Origin: Bifidobacterium breve
Lineage (GTDB): Bacteria; Actinomycetota; Actinomycetes; S36-B12
Assembly: GCA_945861775.1 (NCBI GenBank)
Contig: CAMAVT010000004.1
Span: 1 to 38,953, forward strand
Length of the DNA: 38,953 nt
Direction of reading: 5' to 3'
Shown here: piece by piece, positions 25,615-35,296 of the stretch
Position numbering within the stretch: the first letter of the stretch is position 1
Layout: each line of letters begins with the position of its first letter
The notes under the pieces: model-generated
Seen by the model: only the letters and a program-made list of their open reading frames with translations
Told to the model about the DNA's origin: nothing
Databases searched by the model: none
Program-made: the position numbers and the translations under genes

Positions 25615-25660
25615 AAAATCGTCGCGCGAATTACTGCGATTAATTAATTTCGATTAATAC

Positions 25661-26524
25661 GTGAATACTCCCGTTCCTGGCGCAGACACGGTCTACATAG
25701 ACCCACTGCGCCAGGAACGTTCGCGTAAAAAGGCTCGCCGCGATGCAGCCATTGGAATTGCAAGTTTGCTTGGCTTCGTCATTGTCATCGTCTTATTGGT
25801 CGGCCGGAGTTCAGGTTGGGAAGCGGTTCAAAAAACTTTTTTTGATGGCGACCAGTTTGTTGAGTCATTCCCTGGTCTTTTGCAGGCCTTCTGGCTTAAC
25901 GTCCGAATTTTCCTCATAGCCGAGCCGCTTATCCTGATTGTTGGCTTGTTGGTTGCGCTCGCGCGCACCGTCAAATCACCGATTTTTTTGCCGGTTCGAG
26001 TACTGGCGACCCTTTACGTTGATATTTTCCGCGGGGTCCCCACAATTTTGATCATCTTTCTTTTGGGGTTTGGCATGCCAGCCTTGCAACTCCCGGGTGT
26101 TCCCAGTGATGCAATTTTCTGGGGAACAGCGGCACTTGTGCTTTCCTATGGCGCTTACGTGGCTGAAGTATTTCGGGCTGGAATCGGATCGGTTCACCCG
26201 AGTCAGACCATGGCTGCTCGCTCACTAGGGCTTTCTTCATTCCAAACCAATCGTTTTGTTGTACTGCCACAAGCTGTGCGCAATGTGACCCCACCGCTGC
26301 TTAATGACTTTATTTCACTGCAGAAAGATACGGCTCTTGTCGCGGTTCTGGGACCAATTGAAATCTTGCGCCGAGCCCAAATAGATACTTCCTCAAACTT
26401 CAACTACACACCCTACGTTGGTGCCGCGCTCATCTTTATTGCACTGACCATTCCCATGACTCGTTTTGCCGACTGGATTCAGGTCCGTTCGGCCCGCAAG
26501 AGGCAGGCAGGGGGCGTTTCGTGA
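25661..26524 (+). CDS. Amino-acid ABC transporter permease
   Basis: A 287-residue inner-membrane permease of the HisM/GlnP type. A cytoplasmic basic N-terminus (RQERSRKKARRDA) precedes the first membrane helix. The EAA loop is visible as YVAEVFRAGIGSVHPSQTMAARSLGLS. It begins with a GTG at 25661 without a clear ribosome site, 46 bp after the binding-protein gene. It overlaps the ATPase gene by 4 bp (GTGA). Confidence 0.93.
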   Translation: MNTPVPGADTVYIDPLRQERSRKKARRDAAIGIASLLGFVIVIVLLVGRSSGWEAVQKTFFDGDQFVESFPGLLQAFWLNVRIFLIAEPLILIVGLLVALARTVKSPIFLPVRVLATLYVDIFRGVPTILIIFLLGFGMPALQLPGVPSDAIFWGTAALVLSYGAYVAEVFRAGIGSVHPSQTMAARSLGLSSFQTNRFVVLPQAVRNVTPPLLNDFISLQKDTALVAVLGPIEILRRAQIDTSSNFNYTPYVGAALIFIALTIPMTRFADWIQVRSARKRQAGGVS

Positions 26525-27285
26525 GCTTTGAGTTTAAATCCGAATCTGAACCCGAATCGTTTATCAGGGTTGACGGTGTGTGGAAATCCTTTGATACGCA
26601 TCCTGTTTTGCGGGGAATTTCACTCGATGTTGCGGCGCACTCCGCAACGGTACTGATTGGGGCATCAGGTTCAGGAAAGTCGACTCTGCTTCGCTGTATC
26701 AATGCTTTGGAGACGGTGGATGCCGGAAGCATTGTGGTCGATTCTGAACTTGATGTAACAGCGTTTAACGCAGACCTTGATGCAATCAGACGGCGGATTG
26801 GCATTGTCTTTCAGTCCTATAACCTTTTCCCACACATGAAAGTTTTGGAAAACATCACTCTTGGTCCAACTCGCGTGCTCAAAAGATCCAAGAAGGAATC
26901 GATTGAGGCAGCGATGCAGTTACTCACACGATTTGGGCTCGAAGCCAAGGCGCATGATTACCCCGACCGGTTATCAGGTGGCCAATCTCAGCGGGTGGCC
27001 ATTGTGCGTGCCCTCGCGATGGAACCGGAAATAATGTTGTTCGACGAGATCACCTCGGCACTGGACCCGATGCTCGTTGGGGAAGTCCTTGACACTGTCC
27101 GTGAGTTACGCGAGGGCGGATTAACAATTGTTATGGCGACCCACGAAATGTCTTTTGCCAAAGAGATCGCCGACCAGGTGTGTTTCCTGCGAGATGGCGT
27201 GGTGTGGGAGTCTGGCTCGGCAGAACAGATATTTGAGGCCCCGCAGAGGGCTGAAACCCAGAGTTTCCTTCACAGAGTGAACTAA
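26521..27285 (+). CDS. Amino-acid ABC transporter ATP-binding protein (GlnQ-like)
   Basis: A 254-residue ABC ATPase. Walker A is GASGSGKST (about 52-60), the Q-loop is FQSYNLFPHM, the signature is LSGGQSQRVAI, and Walker B is IMLFDEITSALDP, followed by the switch His (ATHEMS). The usual LSGGQQQR has a Ser at one Gln, which is tolerated. It starts with GTG inside the permease stop. It powers the transporter of the preceding two genes. Confidence 0.96.
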   Translation: MSFEFKSESEPESFIRVDGVWKSFDTHPVLRGISLDVAAHSATVLIGASGSGKSTLLRCINALETVDAGSIVVDSELDVTAFNADLDAIRRRIGIVFQSYNLFPHMKVLENITLGPTRVLKRSKKESIEAAMQLLTRFGLEAKAHDYPDRLSGGQSQRVAIVRALAMEPEIMLFDEITSALDPMLVGEVLDTVRELREGGLTIVMATHEMSFAKEIADQVCFLRDGVVWESGSAEQIFEAPQRAETQSFLHRVN

Positions 27286-27388
27286 TTCGGACAATCACGG
27301 CATGGCACGCCCGGATTTTAGGGATTTAGGAATAATGTATAGCCGTTTGCTGCATGGCCTAAATGAGGCACAAATATGGAGGTAATAA

Positions 27389-27961
27389 ATGACATCCCAA
27401 GTTGAAATGGAAGCCAACGAAAATATGTTGGTCGCCCTCGGTCGTAGCTGGGGAGTTCTTCTCCTTGGTGGAATTATTTCCCTCGCCGTCGGCATCATGG
27501 CGCTGGTGTGGCCTGGAGCGACAATCATCGTGGTTGCAATCTTGTTCGCAATTTACTTGATCATCTCAGGCATTTTTGAGATTATCCGATCATTCGCCCA
27601 TGGACTCACCGGTGGCACACGTGTTCTCCTTTTGATCACCGGTGTGCTTTCGATCATCTTGGGTATTTTTGCTATCCGCAGTGCGATCAACGCCGCAGAA
27701 TTGCTGGCAATCTTTATTGGTATCGCATTCCTGTTCCGCGGATTTGCAAGCCTGTTCATGGGATTTGATTCCAAAGAAGGCCGCGGATGGAATATTTTCT
27801 TTGGCCTGATCATGCTGATCGGTGGAGTCGTAATTTTGACCCAGCCACTGATTTCACTTGCGACTCTCGCATTGATCGTTGGTATTTGGCTGGTCCTTAT
27901 TGGTATCTACGAGATCATTGCTGCATTCATGCTGCGCAGCAAGCTCAAGAAGCTCGTCTAG
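27389..27961 (+). CDS. HdeD/DUF308 family membrane protein
   Basis: A 190-residue integral membrane protein with about six helices, arranged as repeated pairs of the DUF308 (HdeD) type: GGIISLAVGIMALVWPG near the start and GGVVILTQPLISLATLALIVGIWLVLIGIYEI near the end. HdeD is linked to acid resistance in E. coli, but most family members are uncharacterised. GGAGG precedes the ATG. A strong terminator follows 42 bp after the stop. Confidence 0.9.
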   Translation: MTSQVEMEANENMLVALGRSWGVLLLGGIISLAVGIMALVWPGATIIVVAILFAIYLIISGIFEIIRSFAHGLTGGTRVLLLITGVLSIILGIFAIRSAINAAELLAIFIGIAFLFRGFASLFMGFDSKEGRGWNIFFGLIMLIGGVVILTQPLISLATLALIVGIWLVLIGIYEIIAAFMLRSKLKKLV

Positions 27962-28002
27962 CACCAGAAAAATATTTAGTTTAATTGAATATATTTACAC
28001 AA

Positions 28003-28040
28003 CAAAGTGCCCCTCAATACCGAGGGGCACTTTGATTTTC
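28003..28040 (+). terminator. Strong intrinsic terminator
   Basis: A perfect 13 bp stem: CAAAGTGCCCCTC (28003-28015) pairs with GAGGGGCACTTTG (28022-28034) around the loop AATACC, then ATTTTC follows. The A-rich left flank could also let it act on minus-strand transcripts. It separates the HdeD-type gene from the IclR gene. Confidence 0.9.
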
Positions 28041-28065
28041 CCCTGGGCAGTGGTTAGGTGGGGGC

Positions 28066-28707
28066 GTGACAAAGGAAACCTCCCAGACCCTTGATCGAGG
28101 ATTAAGTGTGCTCGAGGTTTTGGCCGAGTACCCGGAAGGGTTGAGTGTCACCGAACTCAGCCATAAGCTCGATGTTGGTCGAACTGTCGTTTATCGGCTC
28201 GTGGTCACACTGGAAGCCCATTCGCTATTGCGCAGGTCATCTGATGGAAAATGTCGACTTGGCCTGGGGCTTCTAGCACTTGCCCGAGTGATCCAGCCAC
28301 TCGTGCGTGAAGCATCGGGACCGGCATTGCGCATGTTGGCGGAGGCGCTCGGTTGCACGGCATACCTCATGATTGCCGATGCAAATGATGGCTTAGTCGT
28401 CTTGGTCTCTGAACCAAATAGAAGTGATATGCACGTCTCAATGCGGATCGGCACCCGATCACCACTTGAGGGAAGCGCAGGCGGCCGGGCAATTTTGGCC
28501 GCTCGAACTGCCGCAGGTCGACAACTTGACCCACCCTGGGTTCTGGCAAATCTAGAGGGCGGGACCCACGGCCTGGCCGTCCCGCTGACGGGGGTAGCCG
28601 TCCTTGAAGCCAGTGTGGGAGTCATTTCCTCTCGGGAATTCTCGGAACCTGAATTTGGCGCTCGAATAGCGCGGACGGCCCAAGAAATATCTCGATTGTT
28701 AACCTAG
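28066..28707 (+). CDS. IclR-family transcriptional regulator
   Basis: A 213-residue regulator with the N-terminal IclR winged helix (TLDRGLSVLEVLAEYPEGLSVTELS, then VGRTVVYRLVVTLEAHSLL). The C-terminal effector domain is shorter than usual, about 140 residues against about 170, but keeps SMRIGTRSPLEGSAGGRAILA. It starts with GTG at 28066, with TTAGGT six bases upstream and a G-run instead of a typical ribosome site. A short ACGCC/GGCGT hairpin follows (28710-28725). The target genes are unknown, and neither neighbour is an obvious catabolic operon. Confidence 0.9.
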   Translation: MTKETSQTLDRGLSVLEVLAEYPEGLSVTELSHKLDVGRTVVYRLVVTLEAHSLLRRSSDGKCRLGLGLLALARVIQPLVREASGPALRMLAEALGCTAYLMIADANDGLVVLVSEPNRSDMHVSMRIGTRSPLEGSAGGRAILAARTAAGRQLDPPWVLANLEGGTHGLAVPLTGVAVLEASVGVISSREFSEPEFGARIARTAQEISRLLT

Positions 28708-28763
28708 ACACGCCGAGTGAGGCGTCGGTTTGTTCAATTGGGAGCAATAACGCACAATAAGAC

Positions 28764-30578
28764 GTGCCTTCCCCTAGATCACGCCCATTCGTCCGCGCAC
28801 TAGCTTTTCTCCTCGCAGCAGCTCTGGGCCTGAGCCTCACGACATCTGCTTTTGCAGATTCGCCACCGAGTCGAATTGTCAGCGGCTGGATTCCCTACTG
28901 GATGTCGAGTCAAGGTGCACCGCAGGGGATTAACACGGCAACGGCCAACGGGGATCTCTTTGTTGACGTTTCACCATTTTGGTACTCCGCAACCAAAGGC
29001 GGCCCCAATGGCGTGAAAGTTGGATTTAACTCCAACTTCGGCAGTGCGGCCGCTAACTCAGTCTGGGCTCTGAATCAACTTAGGGCTGCTGGAATCCCCG
29101 TGATCCCTTCCATCACTGATGCAACGGGCAAAAACACAATGGCGAGCTTGCTCGCGGACCCGGTAAGGCGAAGCGCGCACGTGGCTGAAATCGTGAACAT
29201 CGTCACGTCAAATAATTATGACGGAATCGATCTGGACTACGAAGTTTTCGCATTCACTGATGGAAGTGCGAGCTGGGATAAAACCCAACCAAACTGGACG
29301 GCTTTTATTGCTGAACTGGGTGCAGCGCTAAAAGCCCAAGGCAAGCAGCTGGTCGTCACAATCCCGCCGCCATGTTCAATGAGTTCAAATTGCAGCGCTC
29401 GCACCGGGTATTACGTCTACAACATGATTGGCATTGCGCCATTTGTTGATCGAATCCGGATCATGGCGTACGACTATTCACTCTCGGGCCCGCTCGCACC
29501 GTATAACTGGGTACGAGCGATTGTTGCTTACTCGGTTTCGGTTGTTGACCCGGCGAAAATCCAAATCGGTGTCCCCACCTATGGCCGTTTCTGGACCGAG
29601 AAAAAGGCAAATGGAGCGTACAACCTTTCGGGTGTGTGCCCAAGCAGTTCAAGTAGCGGAGCCGAGAAAGCCGCATACAACTCATTAACCGCCAAGGGCT
29701 CCATGACCGACGCCACCATCCCGGCTTTCATCGCCAAACAGGGTGGTGCGGCTGTCTGGGATGACACGAGCAAAGAATATTCATTCGGATACAACAAAGT
29801 CCTCAACTGGACTGATTCCAGTGGCGCCGCACAAACCTGTACCGCCCCCAAGATTTTGAGGTTTGGTGGACCAGAAGGAGTTCTGGCCAGAACCCAGCTC
29901 GTTGGTGAATTCGGAATCAACGCTGCGGCTTATTGGACAATCGGTGGAGATAATCCAGCACAGTGGCCGCTGATTCGCGGTTACGCACAATCACTTGCAC
30001 CAGTTATTCCCGCAGTAACCGTCGTTGCCCCACCAACCGTTGTTTTTGATCAAGCAAATTCCGTGACGGCAACTGCCGCATTCAACGGTGCTCCAATTGT
30101 TAACGCCACCGCTGTTTTGCAAAGATCCGATGCAGGTGTCTGGGTTGACGCAGCATCGGGTGTGACCGGGCCTGACGGCGTGGTGGTTATCCCCTTCGCT
30201 TCCCAAACCAGCGCAACTTTTCGCATTGTGGTTCGGGCAACAGAATCAACCCCTGAAGCTGTTTCAGAAGAGTTCCCGATCGTGGTCACCTCAACCGTCT
30301 CCGCCCGATCAAAAGCGAAAAGTGTTAGCCGGGGCGACACCATCAAGGTGCCCACCGTGGTCAGGCCCGCGGTTGCCAAGCAACAAGTGGTTTTGCAATT
30401 GCAACGTGGTGCACAATGGAAAAAGATCACGGCAACCACAACGAAAGCCAATGGGCGAGTAATCATAAAAACAAAAGCAAACCTGCCTAAAGGCAAGTAC
30501 ACCTTTCGAGTGTTAGCGAAAGCAAAGTCTGGGATTGGTGCTGGGATCTCCGGCAACTTCGTAATTCGAATTAAGTGA
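28764..30578 (+). CDS. Secreted GH18-family glycoside hydrolase with C-terminal Ig-like region
   Basis: A 604-residue exported protein with an N-terminal signal peptide (cleavage likely after TSAFA, about residue 31). A GH18 TIM barrel spans roughly 36-400. The catalytic motif DGIDLDYE (153-160) has E160 as the acid. IMAYDYSLSG and YWTIGGDN fit the later strands. GH18 enzymes cut chitin, or peptidoglycan and related GlcNAc polymers. The C-terminal 180 residues hold Ig-like segments and a basic end (KAKSVSRGDTIKV, then QWKKITATTTKANGR) that may bind the cell wall. It starts with GTG, with CACAAT 5 nt upstream. It converges on the aminotransferase gene with an 8 bp overlap. Confidence 0.9.
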   Translation: MPSPRSRPFVRALAFLLAAALGLSLTTSAFADSPPSRIVSGWIPYWMSSQGAPQGINTATANGDLFVDVSPFWYSATKGGPNGVKVGFNSNFGSAAANSVWALNQLRAAGIPVIPSITDATGKNTMASLLADPVRRSAHVAEIVNIVTSNNYDGIDLDYEVFAFTDGSASWDKTQPNWTAFIAELGAALKAQGKQLVVTIPPPCSMSSNCSARTGYYVYNMIGIAPFVDRIRIMAYDYSLSGPLAPYNWVRAIVAYSVSVVDPAKIQIGVPTYGRFWTEKKANGAYNLSGVCPSSSSSGAEKAAYNSLTAKGSMTDATIPAFIAKQGGAAVWDDTSKEYSFGYNKVLNWTDSSGAAQTCTAPKILRFGGPEGVLARTQLVGEFGINAAAYWTIGGDNPAQWPLIRGYAQSLAPVIPAVTVVAPPTVVFDQANSVTATAAFNGAPIVNATAVLQRSDAGVWVDAASGVTGPDGVVVIPFASQTSATFRIVVRATESTPEAVSEEFPIVVTSTVSARSKAKSVSRGDTIKVPTVVRPAVAKQQVVLQLQRGAQWKKITATTTKANGRVIIKTKANLPKGKYTFRVLAKAKSGIGAGISGNFVIRIK

Positions 30579-32298
30579 CCGGCAGGTCAAACCAACGCAG
30601 TTGATCAAAGTCTTCGCTAAATCCACTGACGCCGGAGAGGAGTTCTGGCTCGGGTAGTGAGTGCAGCAATGTGTGGGCACTCTGCAAGTAATCGGTGAGG
30701 GCGCTTTCCGGTGCGATATCGTGATGAATCGGATAGGTCAATTCGCCAGATTCGCTGTAGGCCAACATTGAGAGTCGAAGTGGGGGTTCTACTGCGCCAT
30801 CACGGTGATGCCAGCGCCCCGAGACCGCATCAAATCGGTATTGGGGAAGCAAAGACCAACCGTGATCGGCGATCAGACGCACGGCTTTGACTATGTATTC
30901 AAAGACAGGGTCGGAGATGAAGTAGTTGAAGTTGACACGTACCCAGCCAGGCTTGATGCCTTCGCAACCTTGACTGATTTCGCGTTCATATTCGTGCGAG
31001 GTATCTAAATCAATCCCCAATAATCGATGTCCGTAGGGGCCTGCGCAACTGCACCCGCCACGGGACTGGATTCCAAAGAGGTCATTGAGAACCGCAACCA
31101 CGAAGTTGTGGTGAAGGTATTTGCCGTCTTGGTGCTTGATTACAAATGAGACGATGCTCAGACGGTCTGCGTCTAGGTTTCCCAAGATTTGGATATTTGG
31201 GTGCGGCGCCCAACCAAGGATTGCTCGGCGCACGAGGTCATTTTCATGTGCGCGAATCACATCAACACCAACCGCCTCTTTCAGCTGGAATACAAGACCG
31301 GCCCGGATTGATTCAATGATCGCTGGGGTTCCACCTTCCTCACGGTGCTCAACATCTTCGAGGTACATGTGCTCCGTTTGATTTACATAGGCGACAGTCC
31401 CACCACCCACACTCTCCGGCACCGTGTTGCGCAGCAGTTCTTTGCGAACAATTAACACACCGGGGGTTCCTGGTCCACCAATAAATTTGTGGGGGGATAA
31501 AAAGATTGCATCTTTATACGCCGAAGGGTGTGAGTCACAACGTGGATTCATCTCGATATCGACGTACGGTGCAGCAGCTGCGTAATCCCAAAAAGCTAAT
31601 GCTCCGTACTTGTGAACAAGTTGGGTTATGGCGTGGGTGTCAGTGATGATCCCGGTGACATTGCTGGCCGCGCTAAATGAAGCAATCCGCAACGGCCTAT
31701 CTTGATAGGCGATGAGTTCGGCTTCAAGTTGGGTCGTATCAATCTGTCCGTTGGCGTCTTCGCGGATCGTGACTACGTCTGCGATTGATTCACGCCACGG
31801 AAGTTCATTGCTGTGGTGTTCGAAAGGACCGATGAAAACGACGGGTCGTTCCGCCGCGGGTATGTGGTCAGAAAGGTGATACTTGGCGTCAAGGTCTGCG
31901 GGCAGACGCAGATTCATAATTCCAATGATTTTATTGATTGTTGCCGTTGACCCAGAACCGCAGAAAATAATCGCGGTGTCTTCATCACCGTTCACCGCGG
32001 ATTTGATAATCGCCCTGGCATCCTCTCGCAGGCGTGTTGTTTGTAGCCCAGTACCGCTGGACTCTGTGTGGGTATTTGCATAGCGGGGGAGTACTTCACC
32101 ACGAATAAAGTCTTCAATGAAGGTGACACTGCGCCCACTCGCCGTGTAATCGGCGTAGGTGACGCGTCTTGGCCCGAATGGACCCCACATCAACTGGTCG
32201 TCGCCGATCACGCAATCACGGATCCGGGCCAGGATTGCCGGTTCGGGCAAGCCGGGCTCTGCTGGTGGGACCGTGAACTCGGCGTCTTCGACAAACAT
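30571..32298 (-). CDS. Long class V aminotransferase (cysteine desulfurase-like), with C-terminal extension
   Basis: A 575-residue PLP enzyme of the class V aminotransferase/SufS-like group. Visible features are EHHSNELPW (160-168; stacking His), [14 protein letters not shown] (cofactor Asp) and the PLP lysine K271 in [14 protein letters not shown] Cys pair sits at [12 protein letters not shown] (C416, C418), near where SufS-type desulfurases carry their active Cys. Typical members are about 400 residues. The extra ~130 C-terminal residues (including [15 protein letters not shown]) are not a domain I recognise. Cysteine desulfurase or a related C-S or C-N lyase is likely. No suf genes are adjacent. 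TAAGGT lies 6 nt before the ATG. Confidence 0.82.
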   Translation of the reverse strand: MFVEDAEFTVPPAEPGLPEPAILARIRDCVIGDDQLMWGPFGPRRVTYADYTASGRSVTFIEDFIRGEVLPRYANTHTESSGTGLQTTRLREDARAIIKSAVNGDEDTAIIFCGSGSTATINKIIGIMNLRLPADLDAKYHLSDHIPAAERPVVFIGPFEHHSNELPWRESIADVVTIREDANGQIDTTQLEAELIAYQDRPLRIASFSAASNVTGIITDTHAITQLVHKYGALAFWDYAAAAPYVDIEMNPRCDSHPSAYKDAIFLSPHKFIGGPGTPGVLIVRKELLRNTVPESVGGGTVAYVNQTEHMYLEDVEHREEGGTPAIIESIRAGLVFQLKEAVGVDVIRAHENDLVRRAILGWAPHPNIQILGNLDADRLSIVSFVIKHQDGKYLHHNFVVAVLNDLFGIQSRGGCSCAGPYGHRLLGIDLDTSHEYEREISQGCEGIKPGWVRVNFNYFISDPVFEYIVKAVRLIADHGWSLLPQYRFDAVSGRWHHRDGAVEPPLRLSMLAYSESGELTYPIHHDIAPESALTDYLQSAHTLLHSLPEPELLSGVSGFSEDFDQLRWFDLPVT

Positions 32299-32304
32299 GT
32301 TGCA

Positions 32305-32310
32305 ACCTTA
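32305..32310 (-). promoter_or_regulatory. -10 TAAGGT, leaderless start of the class V aminotransferase gene
   Basis: On the minus strand TAAGGT, then TGCAAC, then ATG at 32298, with no ribosome site. Confidence 0.4.
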
Positions 32311-32343
32311 GTTGACAAATGCGGCCCATGTCAGAATGTCGCT

Positions 32344-32628
32344 GTGACCGCCACCCCGTTGGATACCCTCCCCGAGTTAGACCTTGAGAGTGAGCTTGAC
32401 CGTCCGTGGTCAACAACGGTGTGGGATGACCCGATTAACCTCATGACATACGTGACTTACGTGTTCATGGACTATTTCGAGTTCAGCAAGGAAAAGGCCG
32501 ACTACCTCATGTTGCTGGTCCACACCGAAGGCAAGGCGACCGTGTCAACGGGTAGTCGGGAAGCCATGGAAAAAGATGTTGCGGCAATGCACACCTACGG
32601 CCTGTGGGCCACCCTGGCTAAGGATTAA
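32344..32628 (+). CDS. clpS: ATP-dependent Clp protease adaptor ClpS
   Basis: A 94-residue ClpS that delivers N-degron substrates to the Clp ATPase. Family text is clear: [19 protein letters not shown] (23-41), then [26 protein letters not shown] and HTYGLWATL. The Asp pair and the hydrophobic pocket residues of the N-degron site are present. I place the start at the GTG at 32344. Upstream in-frame sequence runs into the divergent aminotransferase gene and encodes no ClpS-like text. Only 45 bp separate the two divergent starts. The DUF2017 gene follows after 6 bp, the usual actinobacterial pairing. Confidence 0.93.
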   Translation: MTATPLDTLPELDLESELDRPWSTTVWDDPINLMTYVTYVFMDYFEFSKEKADYLMLLVHTEGKATVSTGSREAMEKDVAAMHTYGLWATLAKD

Positions 32629-32634
32629 GGCCAC

Positions 32635-33177
32635 ATGGAGATCAACCCCGATGGCGAAAATGTGGTGATCCTGATTGAGCCATTCGAAGCCAAGATTCTG
32701 AGTGATTTGGCCCATCAATTGCTCGACATAACCGCACCCAATAGTGAGGTGGTGGCCAATGAAGACCCACTGGCGGCGCTCATTGGGATTGACTCGCAGG
32801 CGGCGAAACCAACCGACCCAATCTCAAACAGGCTTTTTCCTGATGCCTACCCCGATGACCCCGAAGCGTCAATGGAGTTCCGCAGGTTTACCGAGCGTTC
32901 ATTGCGAGAAACCAATGTGAACCGGGCCAAAAGCGTCTTGGCCGACCTTGAAGGACAATCGACACTCACCCTGCACTCGGATCAATGGAAAGAGTGGGTG
33001 GGCTTTCTCAACAGTTTGCGTCTGGCTTTGGGAACCCGGCTCGAGGTGGAGCAAGACACCTGGACGCAGGAACGATCCGAGTCCGATCCGCTTTATCAGA
33101 TTTTTGAACTCTATAACTGGCTCACCTGGATGCAGGAATCACTTATTTCAATCGGTTACTTTCGCGAAAAGCGGTGA
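32635..33177 (+). CDS. DUF2017 family protein
   Basis: A 180-residue soluble protein matching the actinobacterial DUF2017 family that usually follows clpS. Family-like text is EPFEAKILSDLAHQLLDI near the start and RRFTERSLRETNVNRAKSVLADL in the middle, with a W-rich C-terminus (YNWLTWMQESLI). The function is unknown. It has been linked to ClpS only by conserved neighbourhood. It lies 6 bp after clpS, in one operon. Confidence 0.9.
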   Translation: MEINPDGENVVILIEPFEAKILSDLAHQLLDITAPNSEVVANEDPLAALIGIDSQAAKPTDPISNRLFPDAYPDDPEASMEFRRFTERSLRETNVNRAKSVLADLEGQSTLTLHSDQWKEWVGFLNSLRLALGTRLEVEQDTWTQERSESDPLYQIFELYNWLTWMQESLISIGYFREKR

Positions 33178-33212
33178 CCGGATCGGCAATAAGCACCGAT
33201 CGGCCACCGCTT
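33165..33212 (-). terminator. Terminator between convergent DUF2017 and membrane-protein genes
   Basis: AAGCGGTG (33169-33176) pairs with CACCGCTT (33205-33212), with further inner pairing of CCGATCGG-type segments. On the minus strand the stem ends in TTTT, so it mainly serves the minus-strand gene. It overlaps the DUF2017 stop codon. Confidence 0.6.
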
Positions 33213-33235
33213 GGGTGTTAAGTAAAAATGTGAAA

Positions 33236-33649
33236 TTACGCGCTTTGACGGAACCACATGGTGGCTTTTGCGCCACTGACCAGAATCAGAATAATGAAGC
33301 TGACCAGGATCGTGTACCAGCCGTAAGGCAGGGTGAAGATTGCAAACACGATATTGATTACGGCAAGCATCTGGATAATGAACTGAGCGGTTGTTGATCC
33401 GATCATGATCATTTTGATCAACCACAGGTACATGAGGCCCAAGAGCACCATGATGCCACCGTTGATGATCAGCCAGAATCCACCGACCTCGCGGGTGGTG
33501 CCGGCTGGGTCGGTGAAGGTGGGATTGTCTCCAAAGATTGAGAACATGATCAAAATACCGAATGTGATGTTCAAGATTGCGGCGACAGCAACAAGCACTG
33601 CTACTAACGTGACCCCAAATGGTCGACGAATAGTTCCAACTTCAGTCAT
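33236..33649 (-). CDS. Small membrane protein, function unknown
   Basis: A 137-residue protein with about four hydrophobic helices: VTLVAVLVAVAAILNITFGI, WLIINGGIMVLLGLMYLWLI, FIIQMLAVINIVFAIFT and a final ILVSFIILILV. The layout resembles small actinobacterial membrane proteins of unknown role. The ATG at 33649 has AAGGAG at 33655-33660 and decides the start. An in-frame ATG at 33763 would overlap murI and has no ribosome site. It is divergent from murI. Confidence 0.8.
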   Translation of the reverse strand: MTEVGTIRRPFGVTLVAVLVAVAAILNITFGILIMFSIFGDNPTFTDPAGTTREVGGFWLIINGGIMVLLGLMYLWLIKMIMIGSTTAQFIIQMLAVINIVFAIFTLPYGWYTILVSFIILILVSGAKATMWFRQSA

Positions 33650-33754
33650 TAATGCTCCTTTTGAGTGTGAATTGGTCCCCAACCGGAGACACCTGCACTT
33701 TATCGCCCACGGGGGCGAATTCCCGTGACATTTTGTTTGTAGGCTGGTCACACT

Positions 33755-34567
33755 ATGGAACAACCGATAGGTGTATTTGACTCGGGTTTCGGCGGTTTAA
33801 CCGTTGCCCGCGCGATAATCGATCAACTACCCCATGAATCGATCCGTTACATCGGTGACACGGCTCGTGGGCCCTATGGCCCCCGCCCGCTTGCGGAGGT
33901 TCGTTCTTTCGCACTGGAACTCCTGGACCAACTTGTTGACTCCGGTGTCAAAGCGCTTGTGATTGCCTGTAACACGGCGAGTGCGGCAATGCTGCGTGAT
34001 GCACGTGAGCGTTACTCAATTCCCGTTGTCGAAGTAATCCACCCAGCCGCGAGGCGTGCTGCTGCAGCAACCCGTAATGGCAGTGTCGCTGTTATTGGCA
34101 CTCAAACGACTATCAATTCAAAGGCGTACGACGACGCATTTGAAGCAGCAACCAATGTCAGACTTACTAGTGTTGCCTGCCCACAATTCGTTGAACTCGT
34201 TGAAGCGGGAATCACAACCGGTGATCAAGCGCTGAGCGTCGCGCACGAATACCTTGATGCGATCCGTGATTCCGACGTTGACACCGTGGTCCTGGGTTGC
34301 ACCCATTACCCACTTCTCGTTGGCCCAATTTCCTATGTCCTCGGTGAAAAAGTCACCCTGGTGAGCAGTGCCGAGGAGACAGCAAAAGACCTCTACCGAG
34401 TTCTGCAGGAGAACAGCGCGCTTGCCTCCATTGATGGACCACCACCAACCTATGAATTCCAAGTAACGGGTGACCCGAAACATTTTAAAGAATTTGGTCG
34501 TCGATTCCTTGGCCCAGAAGTCAATGCGGTTGACACCATTAATTTGCCCGGGTTGTCCGACCATTAA
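33755..34567 (+). CDS. murI: Glutamate racemase
   Basis: A 270-residue glutamate racemase that supplies D-glutamate for peptidoglycan. It has [10 protein letters not shown] (D9), the first catalytic Cys C72 in VIACNTASA, and the second Cys in LGCTHYPLL about 110 residues later. [12 protein letters not shown] matches the substrate loop. TAGGCT lies 9 nt before the ATG, and no ribosome site is evident. It heads the murI-rph-rdgB run. Confidence 0.97.
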   Translation: MEQPIGVFDSGFGGLTVARAIIDQLPHESIRYIGDTARGPYGPRPLAEVRSFALELLDQLVDSGVKALVIACNTASAAMLRDARERYSIPVVEVIHPAARRAAAATRNGSVAVIGTQTTINSKAYDDAFEAATNVRLTSVACPQFVELVEAGITTGDQALSVAHEYLDAIRDSDVDTVVLGCTHYPLLVGPISYVLGEKVTLVSSAEETAKDLYRVLQENSALASIDGPPPTYEFQVTGDPKHFKEFGRRFLGPEVNAVDTINLPGLSDH

Positions 34568-34577
34568 CCTTGGCTCC

Positions 34578-35294
34578 ATGACACGATCCGATGGCAGAGC
34601 CGCAGACCAACTTCGAGCAGTAACTTTTGAGCGGGGCTGGTCAGAGCACGCTGAAGGTTCAACCCTGGTCAGCTTTGGCCGTACCAAGGTCCTGTGCACC
34701 GCGTCATTCACTTCAGGTGTCCCACGCTGGCTTAAGGGAGAGGGAACCGGCTGGGTTACCGCCGAGTACAGCATGCTCCCGCGCGCAACCAATACCCGTA
34801 ATCAGCGCGAATCGGTCAAGGGCAAGCAATCCGGCCGCACCCAAGAGATTTCTCGACTCATTGGCCGCAGCCTGCGGGCAGCCGTTGACATGAAAGCCCT
34901 AGGAGAGAATTCAATTTTGATCGACTGTGACGTCCTCCAAGCTGATGGCGGAACCCGAACCGCTGCGATCACCGGGGCATATCTCGCACTCGTTGACTCG
35001 ATCACCTGGGCCAAAGAACAAGGCCTTGTGACCAAGGATCCGATTATTGATTCTGTCGCAGCGGTGAGTGTTGGAATTGTTGAAGGCGAAGCACGCCTTG
35101 ACCTGCATTACGACGACGACGTCAACGCCGACACGGACATGAATGTCGTGATGACCGGCAGTGGAAAATTTATTGAAGTTCAGGGCACCGCTGAAGGCGA
35201 AGCATTTGACCGCGACCTACTCAACCAACTCCTTGACCTGGCCGCCCAAGGCTGCCTTGATCTCACCACATTGCAAGTCAAGGCACTCGCTTAA
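34578..35294 (+). CDS. rph: Ribonuclease PH
   Basis: A 238-residue 3'-exoribonuclease for tRNA 3' end trimming. It begins with [13 protein letters not shown] and has the active-site block [17 protein letters not shown] and the phosphate-site [34 protein letters not shown] is also present. The ATG at 34578 gives the standard N-terminus. A longer in-frame reading from 34470 lies within murI. Only 10 bp separate it from murI, and TAACCT lies 7 nt before the ATG. Confidence 0.97.
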   Translation: MTRSDGRAADQLRAVTFERGWSEHAEGSTLVSFGRTKVLCTASFTSGVPRWLKGEGTGWVTAEYSMLPRATNTRNQRESVKGKQSGRTQEISRLIGRSLRAAVDMKALGENSILIDCDVLQADGGTRTAAITGAYLALVDSITWAKEQGLVTKDPIIDSVAAVSVGIVEGEARLDLHYDDDVNADTDMNVVMTGSGKFIEVQGTAEGEAFDRDLLNQLLDLAAQGCLDLTTLQVKALA

Positions 35295-35296
35295 AT

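Noticed and set aside
32068-32343. Long N-terminal extension of clpS
   Set aside because: It would run through the start of the divergent aminotransferase gene and contains no ClpS-like sequence.
33650-33763. N-terminal extension of the small membrane protein
   Set aside because: It overlaps the murI start, and the AAGGAG site belongs to the ATG at 33649.
34470-34577. N-terminal extension of rph into murI
   Set aside because: RNase PH normally starts with the MTRSDGR block, which begins at 34578.
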